Shown here piece by piece: positions 1 through 7,891 of a stretch of 42,354 nucleotides of DNA; within the stretch, counting starts at the first letter, position 1, and each line of letters starts with the position of its first letter. Below the pieces are notes generated by a model. That model worked only from the letters and a program-made list of their open reading frames with translations, did no database searches and was not told the origin of the DNA. A program made the position numbers and the translations under genes. This DNA comes from Microcaldota archaeon. GTDB lineage: Archaea > Micrarchaeota > Micrarchaeia > Anstonellales > Bilamarchaeaceae. The stretch covers positions 1-42,354 of the forward strand of contig JACRGB010000027.1 in the NCBI GenBank assembly GCA_016212505.1. Reading direction: 5' to 3'.

Positions 1-42
1 CACTACTGAGCAAAAATATTCCGGTAAAAATTAGATACTTAA

Positions 43-118
43 GGGGAAAATCTGGCTTTTCCCCTTAACCCCTTACCATTTGTTGCGCTTTTACGACCCC
101 ACCTTAGAAAAGGTGGGG
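43..118. terminator. Two perfect hairpins, possible terminator or IS end
   Basis: GGGGAAAA/TTTTCCCC (43-64) and CCCCACCTT/AAGGTGGGG (97-118) are perfect stem-loops directly downstream of the minus-strand gene ending at 120. The second is also flanked by TTGCGC/GCGCAA. It resembles the right-end hairpin of IS200/IS605 elements and the hairpin at 42228, so it may be a transposon scar rather than a terminator. Confidence 0.45.
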
Positions 119-119
119 A

Positions 120-635
120 TTAGCGCGCAACCCGATTTATTGTTCCTAAATTATCAGTTATTTCAAAACATAAGCGCGGAGTTATTTCTATTTCCAGATC
201 TGAGAATAGTCTGCGAATTGATCGTGCTAACTTTATTGCCTCTGAAAGGTATGCCACAACCCCTTCAGCATGAACCTGGCCTGGACCAGGACAAAGTGCT
301 ATCAGGATAGTAATCTGACCGGTTTCTTTTGCCCGAGTAAGTGTACTTTCAAATGATTGATTATTTCTCAATGATGCGGAAAGGAGAGGCTGCCTTGAAC
401 CACTTTCAAATTCTAATGCAGTTATGAGTTTGGTGAGTTCAAAATCATTTTCAGCAATTGATCTTGAATATTTATGGGCCATGGACTTGCCTGAGTCAAA
501 TAACACACAAAGTCTTTCCTCTGGTAACTTGAAGGTTCTGGCTATCCTGCCAAGTTCAGTACCAGATAGGGCTAGAGTGCCCGTTAGTGCAGAAATTTTG
601 CCCGAAGAAGGTTGAGCCAATAATGCACTGGTCAC
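120..635 (-). CDS. Hypothetical protein, 171 aa, coupled to an HTH gene
   Basis: I do not recognise the family. It starts with GTG, and that codon overlaps the TGA stop of the upstream HTH frame (GTGA overlap), so the two were probably translationally coupled. A hydrophobic strand followed by FDSGKSM loosely recalls the metal-site strand of von Willebrand A domains (DxSxS), but the central serine is glycine and no other VWA motif is clear. A second hydrophobic strand, TILIALCPGPG, follows in the C-terminal half. It has no signal peptide or membrane segment. The pairing with a DNA-binding frame suggests a mobile-element or regulatory origin. That the frame is real is fairly likely; its function is unknown. 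Confidence 0.5.
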   Translation of the reverse strand: MTSALLAQPSSGKISALTGTLALSGTELGRIARTFKLPEERLCVLFDSGKSMAHKYSRSIAENDFELTKLITALEFESGSRQPLLSASLRNNQSFESTLTRAKETGQITILIALCPGPGQVHAEGVVAYLSEAIKLARSIRRLFSDLEIEITPRLCFEITDNLGTINRVAR

Positions 636-863
636 GGTGCAGCCCTCTTTCTTGGCAAGTTATTGTGCTTCTTAATCTTCTGCCAAATAGTGGTCTTGCT
701 GACGCTGAATATTTTGGCAAGTTTTCGTATAGAAAAGGGCCGGCTATAGTAGATATGAAAAAGTTCCTTTATTTGATTTCTAGTTAAAGAACTAGGTCTT
801 CCGTATTTACTCTTCTTTTTGCTGTACTTCCAACCACCCTTTAATTGGTTTTTCCTTATTCAA
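632..863 (-). pseudogene. Small helix-turn-helix protein, apparently frameshifted
   Basis: An open minus-strand frame missing from the ORF track encodes a basic tail, then YGRPSSLTRNQIKEL and SIRKLAKIFSVSKTTIWQKI, a clear helix-turn-helix of the resolvase/transposase-associated type. This frame has no ATG, GTG or useful TTG start. A TTG at 863 with a good GAGGTG ribosome site opens the neighbouring frame (MNKEKPIKG...), which hits a stop after 18 codons. One extra G in the AAAGGG run would join the two into a continuous protein of about 77 aa. A TATA-like TTTATATAT lies about 50 nt upstream. It is either a one-base deletion, a sequencing error or, less likely, recoding. It ends overlapping the 171-aa gene. 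Confidence 0.55.
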
Positions 864-973
864 TTAACTCACCTCAAGTTTATAGTTATTATAACATGAT
901 ACGAAATACAGATATATAAATCAGTGTCCGTAAATTCGAGTTCTTTTTTGTTACACAGGATAAAAACATCGTG

Positions 974-1480
974 TTACACATTTTGAGATTTTACAAGAGA
1001 AATTATTTCAGTTTCTGGAGCATAACTTCTGAAACCTGCATTGAAATTATGCATGGGAATTGTACTACTAATTGATTTATCCCAGCCAAATGGGATCTGC
1101 ATGGTTCGTTCATACCTAGATTGAACAATGTGAAATAGTTGATCGGAAATAATTCTTGCTACATGAGGCAATGCAACCTTATCACTTAGATGACCAAACG
1201 CGCCAATAACAATATCGGTACTCCTAATCATTTCCTGAATCCGCATAATATCTTTAGCAACTTGATCAAGTGATATTCGTTCATCCCCCTGCTCTACGCA
1301 AACCCAAGTAAGTATTGCATTTGGAGAACTGATAGATCGGTTATCTTGATGTAATTCTGGGAGTGATAAACCCAAGCGTGATTTTAATTTTTCTTCTGCG
1401 CGTCTTCTATAGCTTGGAGTTTTGCCTGAAACGCCTGCTTCGATTAGCAAGCTCTTTACGTGGAACGTGAGAGTTTTCAT
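974..1480 (-). CDS. Stand-alone ThrRS-type editing domain (tRNA-Thr_ED-like)
   Basis: The protein matches the N-terminal editing domain of archaeal threonyl-tRNA synthetase, which hydrolyses Ser-tRNA(Thr). Visible landmarks in order are LTWVCVEQGDE (family: VAFxxVEkxDE), GHLSDKVALP (family: AHLSSxLAxP) and IPFGWDKSI (family: APFGYYKAF), with the His and Lys of the active site retained. No aminoacylation or anticodon-binding domain follows, so it is a free-standing paralogue. It could proofread in trans or have been recruited to another D-amino-acyl/aminoacyl-ester hydrolysis. The ORF track begins earlier, but ATG 1480 gives the natural family start MKTLTFHV and lies one base after the stop of the upstream gene, so the two form an operon. 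Confidence 0.75.
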   Translation of the reverse strand: MKTLTFHVKSLLIEAGVSGKTPSYRRRAEEKLKSRLGLSLPELHQDNRSISSPNAILTWVCVEQGDERISLDQVAKDIMRIQEMIRSTDIVIGAFGHLSDKVALPHVARIISDQLFHIVQSRYERTMQIPFGWDKSISSTIPMHNFNAGFRSYAPETEIISLVKSQNV

Positions 1481-1481
1481 G

Positions 1482-2036
1482 TTAAAGACCCACATCCCCG
1501 GAAGTACCACCTATTAGTTCTATTGCCCGAGTGTTTTCTGATTTTACGGATTCTAAAGCAGTCTTTACTGAGCCTATACCGCTCATTGAAGCTTGCACAA
1601 CTTCATCATCACCACAGATCTGTTCGCAAGTCTCCCTAAAGGTACGTCCGATAACACTTTCGCTAACAGGCCCATAGATACCTGCATTATACACGAAACC
1701 TATGCGCTGATTCATTATTTCTGACTGAACACCTGTGCCACAATACCTAGATATTATCGCATATATGGCCGCTGTTCGGTCGGGTGTAGGTTTAGAACGA
1801 TCTGCAATGAAGGTTTTTATGAACTGCACGACATCTTTTTCCTCTTGCGCAATAGCTGCAATTGCACCCTCAAAACCAACCACACTTTTCTGGTGTTCTC
1901 TACCCACCACACAGATAGCATAAAATATCTCGCGTATTTTAGTACTACCAATAGGGGCTTCAGGTGCCATCTTATGCTTTGATCCAAACGAACCGCCTCC
2001 GCCTCCTTTTCTTCCTATTTCACTTTTTTGTTTCAT
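1482..2036 (-). CDS. Glycine-rich N-terminus hypothetical protein, 184 aa
   Basis: I do not recognise the family. The chosen ATG (2036) sits 6 nt after GAGGTG; the track's GTG nine bases earlier overlaps that ribosome site. The N-terminal 25 residues are basic and contain a GGGGGSFGSK linker, followed by a compact, mostly helical domain of about 150 aa with no metal or nucleotide motif that I can see. It is the first gene of a two-gene unit whose second gene is a free-standing tRNA-Thr editing domain, with only one base between them, so a role linked to tRNA or aminoacyl-ester chemistry is a reasonable guess but only that. A TATA-like TTATAAATA lies about 55 nt upstream. Confidence 0.6.
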   Translation of the reverse strand: MKQKSEIGRKGGGGGSFGSKHKMAPEAPIGSTKIREIFYAICVVGREHQKSVVGFEGAIAAIAQEEKDVVQFIKTFIADRSKPTPDRTAAIYAIISRYCGTGVQSEIMNQRIGFVYNAGIYGPVSESVIGRTFRETCEQICGDDEVVQASMSGIGSVKTALESVKSENTRAIELIGGTSGDVGL

Positions 2037-2082
2037 TTTTTTCACCTCAATGTTTTTTGATGGTGTTATGTGTGTTTGTAAT

Positions 2083-2120
2083 GCTATTTATAAGTTGTGA
2101 CAGAAATGATATATTTATAA
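2083..2120. promoter_or_regulatory. Divergent promoter region
   Basis: Two TATA-like boxes lie back to back: TTATAAATA on the minus strand near 2085-2095 for the editing-domain operon, and TTTATAAAG on the plus strand near 2111-2119 for the ACT-domain gene, whose ATG lies about 30 nt downstream and so is probably leaderless or nearly so. Confidence 0.55.
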
Positions 2121-2145
2121 AGTATTTAGCACAAATAGGTTAAAT

Positions 2146-2823
2146 ATGACAAATTTAGTGCATGAAGTATGGAAGATTATAGAGAAAGAACCAAGCATTC
2201 AGCTGGACCTACAGCGCAATCTAATCAATGTAAGGGCGCTTGCACGTTTTGTTGGAAAGAAACTAACCGAGCAAGGGATGGAAACTACTGAAGATGCAAT
2301 AATAAGTGCAATAAGGAGATACCCCCAAGATAACCAGTTCAAAAATAAGTTTGAGCATGCACGGAAGATCGTGGCCCAGTCTACGATTTCAATACGAAGC
2401 CATATTGCAAACATTGCGGTAGTTAAAGGAAAGGAAGCCCAGGATGCACTTGAACGCATCTTTTCAATCATTAATTTTGAAAGGGGTGAAACTCTCAGGG
2501 TGGTGCAGGGAGAAGAATCGATAAAGATACTTATAGATGAGAAAAATGTTGATAAGGTTCTGAAAATAATCCCAAAGGATACAGTAATAAAAGTACAAAA
2601 AAACCTTGCAGAAATAAATCTGCACCTGCATCCTGAAGCAGTCAATACGCCTGGAATCGTATTTGCAATAACTACGGACTTATTGCTTAACAATGTAGTT
2701 ATGTACGAGATAATGAGCTGCGTTCCTGAGATGCTCATATTTGTTGAGGAAAAGGATTTGCTTAAGGCACATCAGGTTTTGTTTGAGTTATGCCATTCAA
2801 AAAAAGGGACTAATAAAAGCTAA
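2146..2823 (+). CDS. ACT-domain regulatory protein
   Basis: A 225-aa soluble protein. Its N-terminal 75 residues are helical and basic (VRALARFVGKKL, then ISAIRRYPQ) and resemble a winged-helix-type region common in this archaeal family. The C-terminal half has two beta-alpha-beta units typical of ACT/aspartokinase regulatory modules, for example NTPGIVFAITTDLLLNNVVMYEIMSC. Such proteins usually sense small molecules, often amino acids, but the ligand cannot be read from the sequence. It stands alone downstream of a divergent promoter and is followed by two hairpins before the cyclase gene. Confidence 0.7.
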   Translation: MTNLVHEVWKIIEKEPSIQLDLQRNLINVRALARFVGKKLTEQGMETTEDAIISAIRRYPQDNQFKNKFEHARKIVAQSTISIRSHIANIAVVKGKEAQDALERIFSIINFERGETLRVVQGEESIKILIDEKNVDKVLKIIPKDTVIKVQKNLAEINLHLHPEAVNTPGIVFAITTDLLLNNVVMYEIMSCVPEMLIFVEEKDLLKAHQVLFELCHSKKGTNKS

Positions 2824-2828
2824 TACAG

Positions 2829-2883
2829 CGGAGGACAAAATTTCATAAATTTTGTCCGCATGGTAAATTATTAAATTTACCAT
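2829..2883. terminator. Tandem intergenic hairpins
   Basis: GGACAAAATTT-CAT-AAATTTTGTCC is an 11-bp perfect stem, followed directly by GGTAAATT/AATTTACC. Together they fill almost the whole gap between the ACT gene and the cyclase gene. They could act as a terminator or processing site and belong to a class of tight hairpins seen throughout this window. Confidence 0.5.
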
Positions 2884-2896
2884 ACAAAAATAAATT

Positions 2897-3511
2897 ATGA
2901 AATATATAGACCTTACCCATACTTTCAGCGCAAACATGCCAGTTTATCCAGGAGATCCGCTTTCTGAGCTTAAGCGGATAGATAAGGATAGGATTGTTGA
3001 TCATCAACTAACTACTGGAATGCATGTTGGCACTCATATGGATGCGCCACTCCATATGATCGCGGGCGGAAAGAGGCTTTCCGAGTTTGATGTTGGAAAA
3101 TTTATTGGTAATGGAGTACTGATTGATGCAAGAAATAAAGAGCAGGTGGATGTTGATTCATTAGATAAGATAAGGATCCGGGATCATGATATAGTTATAA
3201 TATGGACCGGGTTTAGTGAAAAGTTCCGTACCAAACCAGAAGAATACTACGCCAAGTATCCGAGCATTAGTGAGGAACTTGCGAAAAAATTTGTTGAACT
3301 AGGTGTAAAAATAGTCGGGATGGATACTCCAAGCCCGGATCGCGCTCCGTATAAAGTCCACAAAATTCTGCTGGAAAAAGAAATCCTGATTATCGAGAAT
3401 TTGACAAACGTCGAAAGGTTAGTTGGAATTAAAAAATTTGAAATTATTGCACTTCCTGCAAAGTTTGATACAGAGGCTGCACCAGTAAGGGTTATTGCAA
3501 GGGTAAAGTAA
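2897..3511 (+). CDS. Cyclase-family metal hydrolase (kynurenine formamidase-like)
   Basis: The 204-aa protein belongs to the cyclase family (PF04199), whose members are metal-dependent amide or ester hydrolases such as arylformamidase. It shows the typical opening DLTHTFSANMPVYPGDP, then GTHMDAPLHM, the HxGTHxDAPxH metal-binding signature at about residues 43-53, and a later GMDTPSPD. Length matches the family. No tryptophan-degradation genes lie nearby, so the true substrate is open. It is a single gene, starting at the ATG 13 nt after an intergenic hairpin with no strong ribosome site, consistent with a leaderless transcript. Confidence 0.85.
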   Translation: MKYIDLTHTFSANMPVYPGDPLSELKRIDKDRIVDHQLTTGMHVGTHMDAPLHMIAGGKRLSEFDVGKFIGNGVLIDARNKEQVDVDSLDKIRIRDHDIVIIWTGFSEKFRTKPEEYYAKYPSISEELAKKFVELGVKIVGMDTPSPDRAPYKVHKILLEKEILIIENLTNVERLVGIKKFEIIALPAKFDTEAAPVRVIARVK

Positions 3512-3534
3512 TAATTAGCAAACTATTCTTCAGG

Positions 3535-3855
3535 TTACTCAACAGTAACTTCACAAAGAATTTTTGTCCCGCTTAGCACTGGGTCAACCAGGGCGTGTGA
3601 AGCATTAAATTTAGCACGCAGCTGAACCCGCGTCCCGGGTTTGACACCGCGTTCTTCAAGATTTTTTGAAAGAGTTTCATAAAAAGTCGGAATTATAGTG
3701 TTATCCAAAATCGCACGGATCATTTTGATAGACACTTGTGTATCAATCTTCATTGGCTTGAGCATTTTCTTCCCGCTTTTCTCAATAACTTGATAGAACA
3801 GAATGTCAACTTTTTCCAATGCCAAAGTCCGGTTCAGGCTTCTTGTTGAGACCAT
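3535..3855 (-). CDS. Hypothetical protein, 106 aa
   Basis: A small soluble protein of unknown function. It has a hydrophobic strand DILFYQVIEKSG, a helix-rich centre (KMIRAILDNTIIPTFYETL), and a beta-rich C-terminus with VQLRAKFNAS and CEVTVE. No catalytic or metal motif is visible. It converges with the cyclase gene (23 bases between stops) and lies directly downstream of the HExxH protein on the same strand, so it may be cotranscribed with it. The start at 3855 is the first available; an internal one cannot be excluded. Confidence 0.55.
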   Translation of the reverse strand: MVSTRSLNRTLALEKVDILFYQVIEKSGKKMLKPMKIDTQVSIKMIRAILDNTIIPTFYETLSKNLEERGVKPGTRVQLRAKFNASHALVDPVLSGTKILCEVTVE

Positions 3856-3877
3856 GTAAAGTATGTAAAAGAAATAG

Positions 3878-5101
3878 TTATTTAATTAAACACTCAACCG
3901 TTGGCATGGTATATGTAGCCCAAGAGGCAGGCTCGGAACTACGGAGCGTGAACACGATTCCGGAGAATGGCTTCTTGCCACCAATCTCGATTGGCCGTAG
4001 AATGTCAATAAACCCGCCACTTTGATCCGAATTGGGATTTTCGAATAAAATTTCCATGGCACGGGCAAAGAGCTCTGATTCATACATTGAAACAAGATCG
4101 TTTTGGCTTTCGGTTATTTTATTGCATGCCTCTGGTGAAATCTCTACTTTTGGTAAAATTTTTGGCAAGAGGATAGCCAGGCGGGCACAGCTTGCTTCAA
4201 GGGTTTTTGTATACTCCTCAACACGTGTAAAATACGCTTTTAATTTCTCAAGTTTTATAGCCACACCATCCTTTCGAAAAGCATCTACATCTCCTTGAAT
4301 GGTGGCTCTTGCAGCCAGTATATTTTTACAAGCATCCAATATTTTGCGTATTTGTTCCTGGACTTTGCGTAATTTTTTATCTTCCTTCTTTGTTTTTGAA
4401 CTGTTGGCCTTATGCCTCATTGTACGTGCTTTTTTCGATCCAAATATTTTTTTGAGTTTGGCAACATCAGCAGGTTTTTTTGAAGAAAAACTATTGTGAG
4501 CATCAAGAATCTTTTGTATTGTGGAGTTTAGATCGGTGAACTGTTTCACAAGGTCCTCGGCTTGCATCTTCTGCCCGAGAAAAACGGTAATAAAGTCATC
4601 AAAAACATACTTGTCAAAAACGAAACTGGAGAGAGTAGAACCCAGGTAGTCCGACCTTTGTAAAAAACCCATTATGGCTGCCCGGTCTTTCGGTTGCATT
4701 TGCTCATAAAAATCATGCGTAATCTCGTGGGGAATTGAAATTTTTTCGATTTGGCCGTCCCTTCCATATACCAATCTTATCCTATCGACTTTGCCCTTTT
4801 TATCATGATGTATATCTGCATCAAGCTCGGCAACTTCTTCCAGCTCCTTGCGAACCTCTTCAGGCACAGATGCACGAAAACGGTCAGTGGTGTCTCTTGG
4901 TTCAAGGATTATTTTAGGTATCCTTGCCACAACTTCCGGAGGCCACCGTTTTAGTTCTCTTTCTATAATCCCACTGGAGCGAAGGTCTTCACATTGGCTG
5001 GCATATCTGGAGAATTCTCGATGGGAAGCAAGTCGGGGATGGAAGAGATATAGTGTGGTGGCTAATGCTACTCCTAATGCCGCCAGTCTCCGGTGTTTCA
5101 T
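3878..5101 (-). CDS. Membrane-anchored HExxH protein, putative metallopeptidase
   Basis: A 407-aa protein. Residues 6-22 form a hydrophobic signal or anchor after a basic start (MKHRR), so the rest is probably outside the cell. At about residue 128 it carries IPHEITHDFYEQM, an HExxH zinc-peptidase motif of the gluzincin/metzincin kind. The third metal ligand is not obvious. The middle (about 190-310) is lysine-rich and strongly helical, probably coiled coil (KKEDKKLRKVQEQIRKILDA). The C-terminal part contains SESQNDLVSMYESELFARAMEILFE and a short beta segment. No family is recognised beyond the motif. It is transcribed alone or with the 106-aa gene. Confidence 0.6.
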   Translation of the reverse strand: MKHRRLAALGVALATTLYLFHPRLASHREFSRYASQCEDLRSSGIIERELKRWPPEVVARIPKIILEPRDTTDRFRASVPEEVRKELEEVAELDADIHHDKKGKVDRIRLVYGRDGQIEKISIPHEITHDFYEQMQPKDRAAIMGFLQRSDYLGSTLSSFVFDKYVFDDFITVFLGQKMQAEDLVKQFTDLNSTIQKILDAHNSFSSKKPADVAKLKKIFGSKKARTMRHKANSSKTKKEDKKLRKVQEQIRKILDACKNILAARATIQGDVDAFRKDGVAIKLEKLKAYFTRVEEYTKTLEASCARLAILLPKILPKVEISPEACNKITESQNDLVSMYESELFARAMEILFENPNSDQSGGFIDILRPIEIGGKKPFSGIVFTLRSSEPASWATYTMPTVECLIK

Positions 5102-5299
5102 GTGGTAGAGTATATGTAAAAGAGCTTATAAATGTGTTGATACGGGGGATTTTATGTTAAAAAGAATAGCTTTAAATATACTTTTGTTCTAGATTATACA
5201 GATTCCCAAAGCACAAAGATAAAAAGAAAAATAAAAGATTGAGAGGAATTGATAGAGGCAAAAAAACCAGAGTTTCATAAAGACCAGAGGTAAAAAAAT

Positions 5300-6358
5300 A
5301 TGGATGCAGTTTCACAAACATTAGTTCGAAGTGGGCCGATAGCCCGAAGAGGGTTTGAAAGGCGGCCGAGAATGGGAGAGCCCATACTGTCCCAGATAGC
5401 AGAGGAAAAGAGATTTTTAAGTACATTTGCATTATTGGAAAAATCAACATCTCATGAAATCAGAAATAAGCTTTCGAATATAGCTTTGGCAATCGGTGTA
5501 GCCAGGGGAATGCGCTCAAGAAAGGGGATTACTGCAGATAGTGAAAAATGGGATGAGTTACATTTAGCAGTTAAAACTATCAGTGAGTGTGTTGAAAATT
5601 TAGAAGGTTTACGCCATGCTGCAGAGAATATAAAACGACCCACAACTTTTGAAGTTACTGCGTTCAAAGCAACAGCCTTTGGAATTAGTGCAAAAATGCT
5701 AAGAGCACTTGAAAAGGCTGAGTCGCACATAGGGCTTTTAGATCATATAAATTTACAAACAAAACCTAAAATCGTAATCGCGATCGGAAAGGAAATAACA
5801 AGATATATGATTGAATTGACCAAAAGCGGTGAGCTGCCATACCATCCATCAGTAAAAGCAGTTGATGGCGAAGTAAAATCAATGCGGTCTGCAATAAATG
5901 CTGCAGTACGCGAAAATCTTGAGAGAAAATGGCTTAAGGTCACTTATCATCCGGATGAGAACATAGCTACAATACCTGTTGAGATTGAACCACTTTACCT
6001 GCGGTTAACCCTCATGAATTTAGTTTCTAATGTTACAAGGGCACTGACAATTGCTGCGGAAAGCACGGGAGCGCCTCCAAAGTATGAACTTTTGGTGGAA
6101 GTGCATGCCCATGAAGAAAAAATTGTTTTGAAATTTATCGATCAAGGATGCGGCATGAGCGAATCAATGAAGTATATGCTAAACCATGGCATACCTGCGA
6201 CAACAAAAGATTCAACTGACCCAGGAGAACATGGAATTGGTTTCCAATACTGCAGGGAATTGGTTGAAAGAATGGGCGGAAAGCTTTATGTAGAATGGAC
6301 TGTTGAAGGAGAAGGAACAATTATTGCTCTTGAATTGCCTCGATTGAAAACAGAATAG
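5300..6358 (+). CDS. Orphan cytoplasmic histidine kinase
   Basis: A 352-aa signal-transduction kinase. There is no membrane segment. The phosphoacceptor H-box is STSHEIRNKLSNI (His about 52). The HATPase_c domain fills the C-terminus, with an N-box LVSNVTRAL (about 235-245), a G1 box IDQGCGM and a G2-type box GEHGIGFQYC followed by ERMGGKLYVEW. The region between (about 80-200) is helical and not a recognised sensor. No response regulator lies nearby, so its target is encoded elsewhere or it is a hybrid-independent sensor. Its close spacing to tRNA-Ile downstream is convergent. Confidence 0.85.
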   Translation: MDAVSQTLVRSGPIARRGFERRPRMGEPILSQIAEEKRFLSTFALLEKSTSHEIRNKLSNIALAIGVARGMRSRKGITADSEKWDELHLAVKTISECVENLEGLRHAAENIKRPTTFEVTAFKATAFGISAKMLRALEKAESHIGLLDHINLQTKPKIVIAIGKEITRYMIELTKSGELPYHPSVKAVDGEVKSMRSAINAAVRENLERKWLKVTYHPDENIATIPVEIEPLYLRLTLMNLVSNVTRALTIAAESTGAPPKYELLVEVHAHEEKIVLKFIDQGCGMSESMKYMLNHGIPATTKDSTDPGEHGIGFQYCRELVERMGGKLYVEWTVEGEGTIIALELPRLKTE

Positions 6359-6385
6359 GGTTTAGAGGAAGATAAAGAAAAAAAT

Positions 6386-6572
6386 TGGGCCCATTGAGAT
6401 TTGAACTCAAGACCTTTCGATTTGTGCCTTTTGGAAAAAGGCACCCCAAAACTTATTGGTTATCTATTTCCAAAAGTTATCAGTCGAACGCTCCACCGGG
6501 TTACTCGTGCTTTTTTAGCAAGTAAGTTTTTTGGTTCTTTTTTCCTAAAAAAGAACACTGAGCTATGGGCCC
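6386..6572 (-). tRNA. tRNA-Ile(GAU) with two introns (D-loop and anticodon loop)
   Basis: The acceptor stem GGGCCCA pairs with TGGGCCC, followed by discriminator A at 6386; CCA is not encoded. The T arm is TTGAG-TTCAAAT-CTCAA, the D stem GCTC/GAGC, and the anticodon stem TTCGA/TCGAA with loop CTGATAA, giving anticodon GAT. About 57 nt interrupt the D loop (about 6501-6557) and about 56 nt interrupt the anticodon loop at the canonical 37/38 position (about 6422-6477). Removing both leaves 74 nt. Each intron contains a tight hairpin (GTTCTTTTTT/AAAAAAGAAC; GTGCCTTTT/AAAAGGCAC). Exact splice sites are estimated from the tRNA fold; I did not resolve canonical bulge-helix-bulge motifs. Confidence 0.9.
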
Positions 6573-6631
6573 TTATAGGATGAGAATTCTACATAACTCT
6601 TTTTAAAAGATTTGACTCGCACAATAATAGT

Positions 6632-7747
6632 ATGAAAATTGCTATTTTTTCTGATCCTCACCTAGGTTATGCAAGGTTCGAGGAGGATTCATATGTTCAG
6701 GCAGAAAATGCAATAGTCAGTGCGTCGGAAAAGGCAGACCTAATTCTTTGCGCAGGGGATATTTTTGACATCAAAATCCCTAAGCTTGAGACATTAAAGC
6801 GTGCTGTTGAAATTTTCAAAAAGGCTAGCATACCGGTCATTGCAATACATGGAAACCATGAGAGAAGAAGCAAAGAAATGACTAATCCTGCGCAGCTACT
6901 TTCCGCAAGTACCGGAATAGTCCTCATTCATGCAAATGATGAAATATTTGAAAAAAATGGGGAAAGGATACAGGTTTTCGGAATGGGTAGCGTGCCCGAA
7001 GAATACGCGCAGGAAGCGCTCAGGCAATCGCTTAGCAGGTTCAGCGCAGATGGCTCTGCCTTCAAAATCCTGATGCTCCATCAGTCGATAAAAGAATTGA
7101 TCCCAAATGCAAAGGAAGAAATTTCGCTCGAATACCTTGAAACACTACCTTTTGATTTAATTGTAAATGGCCATATCCACGAAAAGATTAGCAAGCTAGG
7201 AGGCAAATTCATAATTCCGGGAAGCACAGTGATAACTCAGTTGAAAAAAGAGCAGATGGAAAAACGGGGATATTATTTATTTGACACAAAAACAAAACAG
7301 AATGATTTTATTGAGATAAAATCAAGAGAGTTTTTCTACGAAGAATTACATTTTAAAGAAGGCGAACCGGGCCAGATAAGGGATAGCGTAAGGGAAAAAG
7401 TGCTTGCAATAAGAAAAGAACATCCGGGTTCTATTGTGGCAATAAAGCTCTTTGGGAGCCTCAAACCTGGAATCGCTGGCGCGGACATAAAATTGGAAAA
7501 ATTCGATGAGCGGATTTTTATTGATAATAATTTAGATTCGGAAAATCTAGCGGCAAAGCTTGAAAAAATAAGGAATTTAAGGGCAGAGAATATGACAGTT
7601 AAGGATCTCGCATTAAAAGAATTAGATAAAAAGACTTCAGGAAAAATAACTATGTTCAAATCGACTGAAATTTTCGAATCGCTTGTTGAGGGAGTCGATG
7701 AGACGATTACATATCTAGAGAATACAAATAAAAAGTCTAACAAATAA
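6632..7747 (+). CDS. mre11: Mre11/SbcD-family DNA repair nuclease
   Basis: A 371-aa calcineurin-like phosphoesterase. Metal-binding motifs appear in order: FSDPHLG (about 7-13), GDIFD (about 42-46), GNHE (about 74-77), LHQS, and NGHIHE (about 180-185), then the GST strand (IPGSTV). The C-terminal 150 residues form a capping and partner-binding region. Mre11 processes DNA ends with Rad50 in double-strand break repair. Rad50 normally lies in the same operon in archaea but is not in this window: three hairpins and a tRNA-Leu gene follow instead. It is near the chromosomal edge of the putative island. Confidence 0.92.
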   Translation: MKIAIFSDPHLGYARFEEDSYVQAENAIVSASEKADLILCAGDIFDIKIPKLETLKRAVEIFKKASIPVIAIHGNHERRSKEMTNPAQLLSASTGIVLIHANDEIFEKNGERIQVFGMGSVPEEYAQEALRQSLSRFSADGSAFKILMLHQSIKELIPNAKEEISLEYLETLPFDLIVNGHIHEKISKLGGKFIIPGSTVITQLKKEQMEKRGYYLFDTKTKQNDFIEIKSREFFYEELHFKEGEPGQIRDSVREKVLAIRKEHPGSIVAIKLFGSLKPGIAGADIKLEKFDERIFIDNNLDSENLAAKLEKIRNLRAENMTVKDLALKELDKKTSGKITMFKSTEIFESLVEGVDETITYLENTNKKSNK

Positions 7748-7802
7748 AGTTTTTCTGGTTTTGAAGAAGAAGTTTTTATCAAACTAACAAATAAGTTTTT
7801 TG

Positions 7803-7890
7803 ATGACCAATTGAACGATCGTTCGTTCAATGGTCCATTGAAGTGCATTGCACTTCAATCGGAAACTTTTTTTTCTAAAAAAAGTTTTAA
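7803..7890. terminator. Three tandem perfect hairpins after mre11
   Basis: ATTGAACGA/TCGTTCAAT, ATTGAAGTGC/GCACTTCAAT and AAACTTTTTTT/AAAAAAAGTTT follow one another within 90 nt. They lie between the mre11 stop and the 5' end of tRNA-Leu. Terminator or processing roles are possible; the last has a T-run consistent with archaeal termination. Confidence 0.5.
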
Positions 7891-7891
7891 T

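Noticed and set aside
120-635. von Willebrand A domain in the 171-aa protein
   Set aside because: The DSGKS match lacks the central Ser of DxSxS and the other metal-site motifs.
6401-6583. 60-aa ORF
   Set aside because: Lies over the tRNA-Ile gene.
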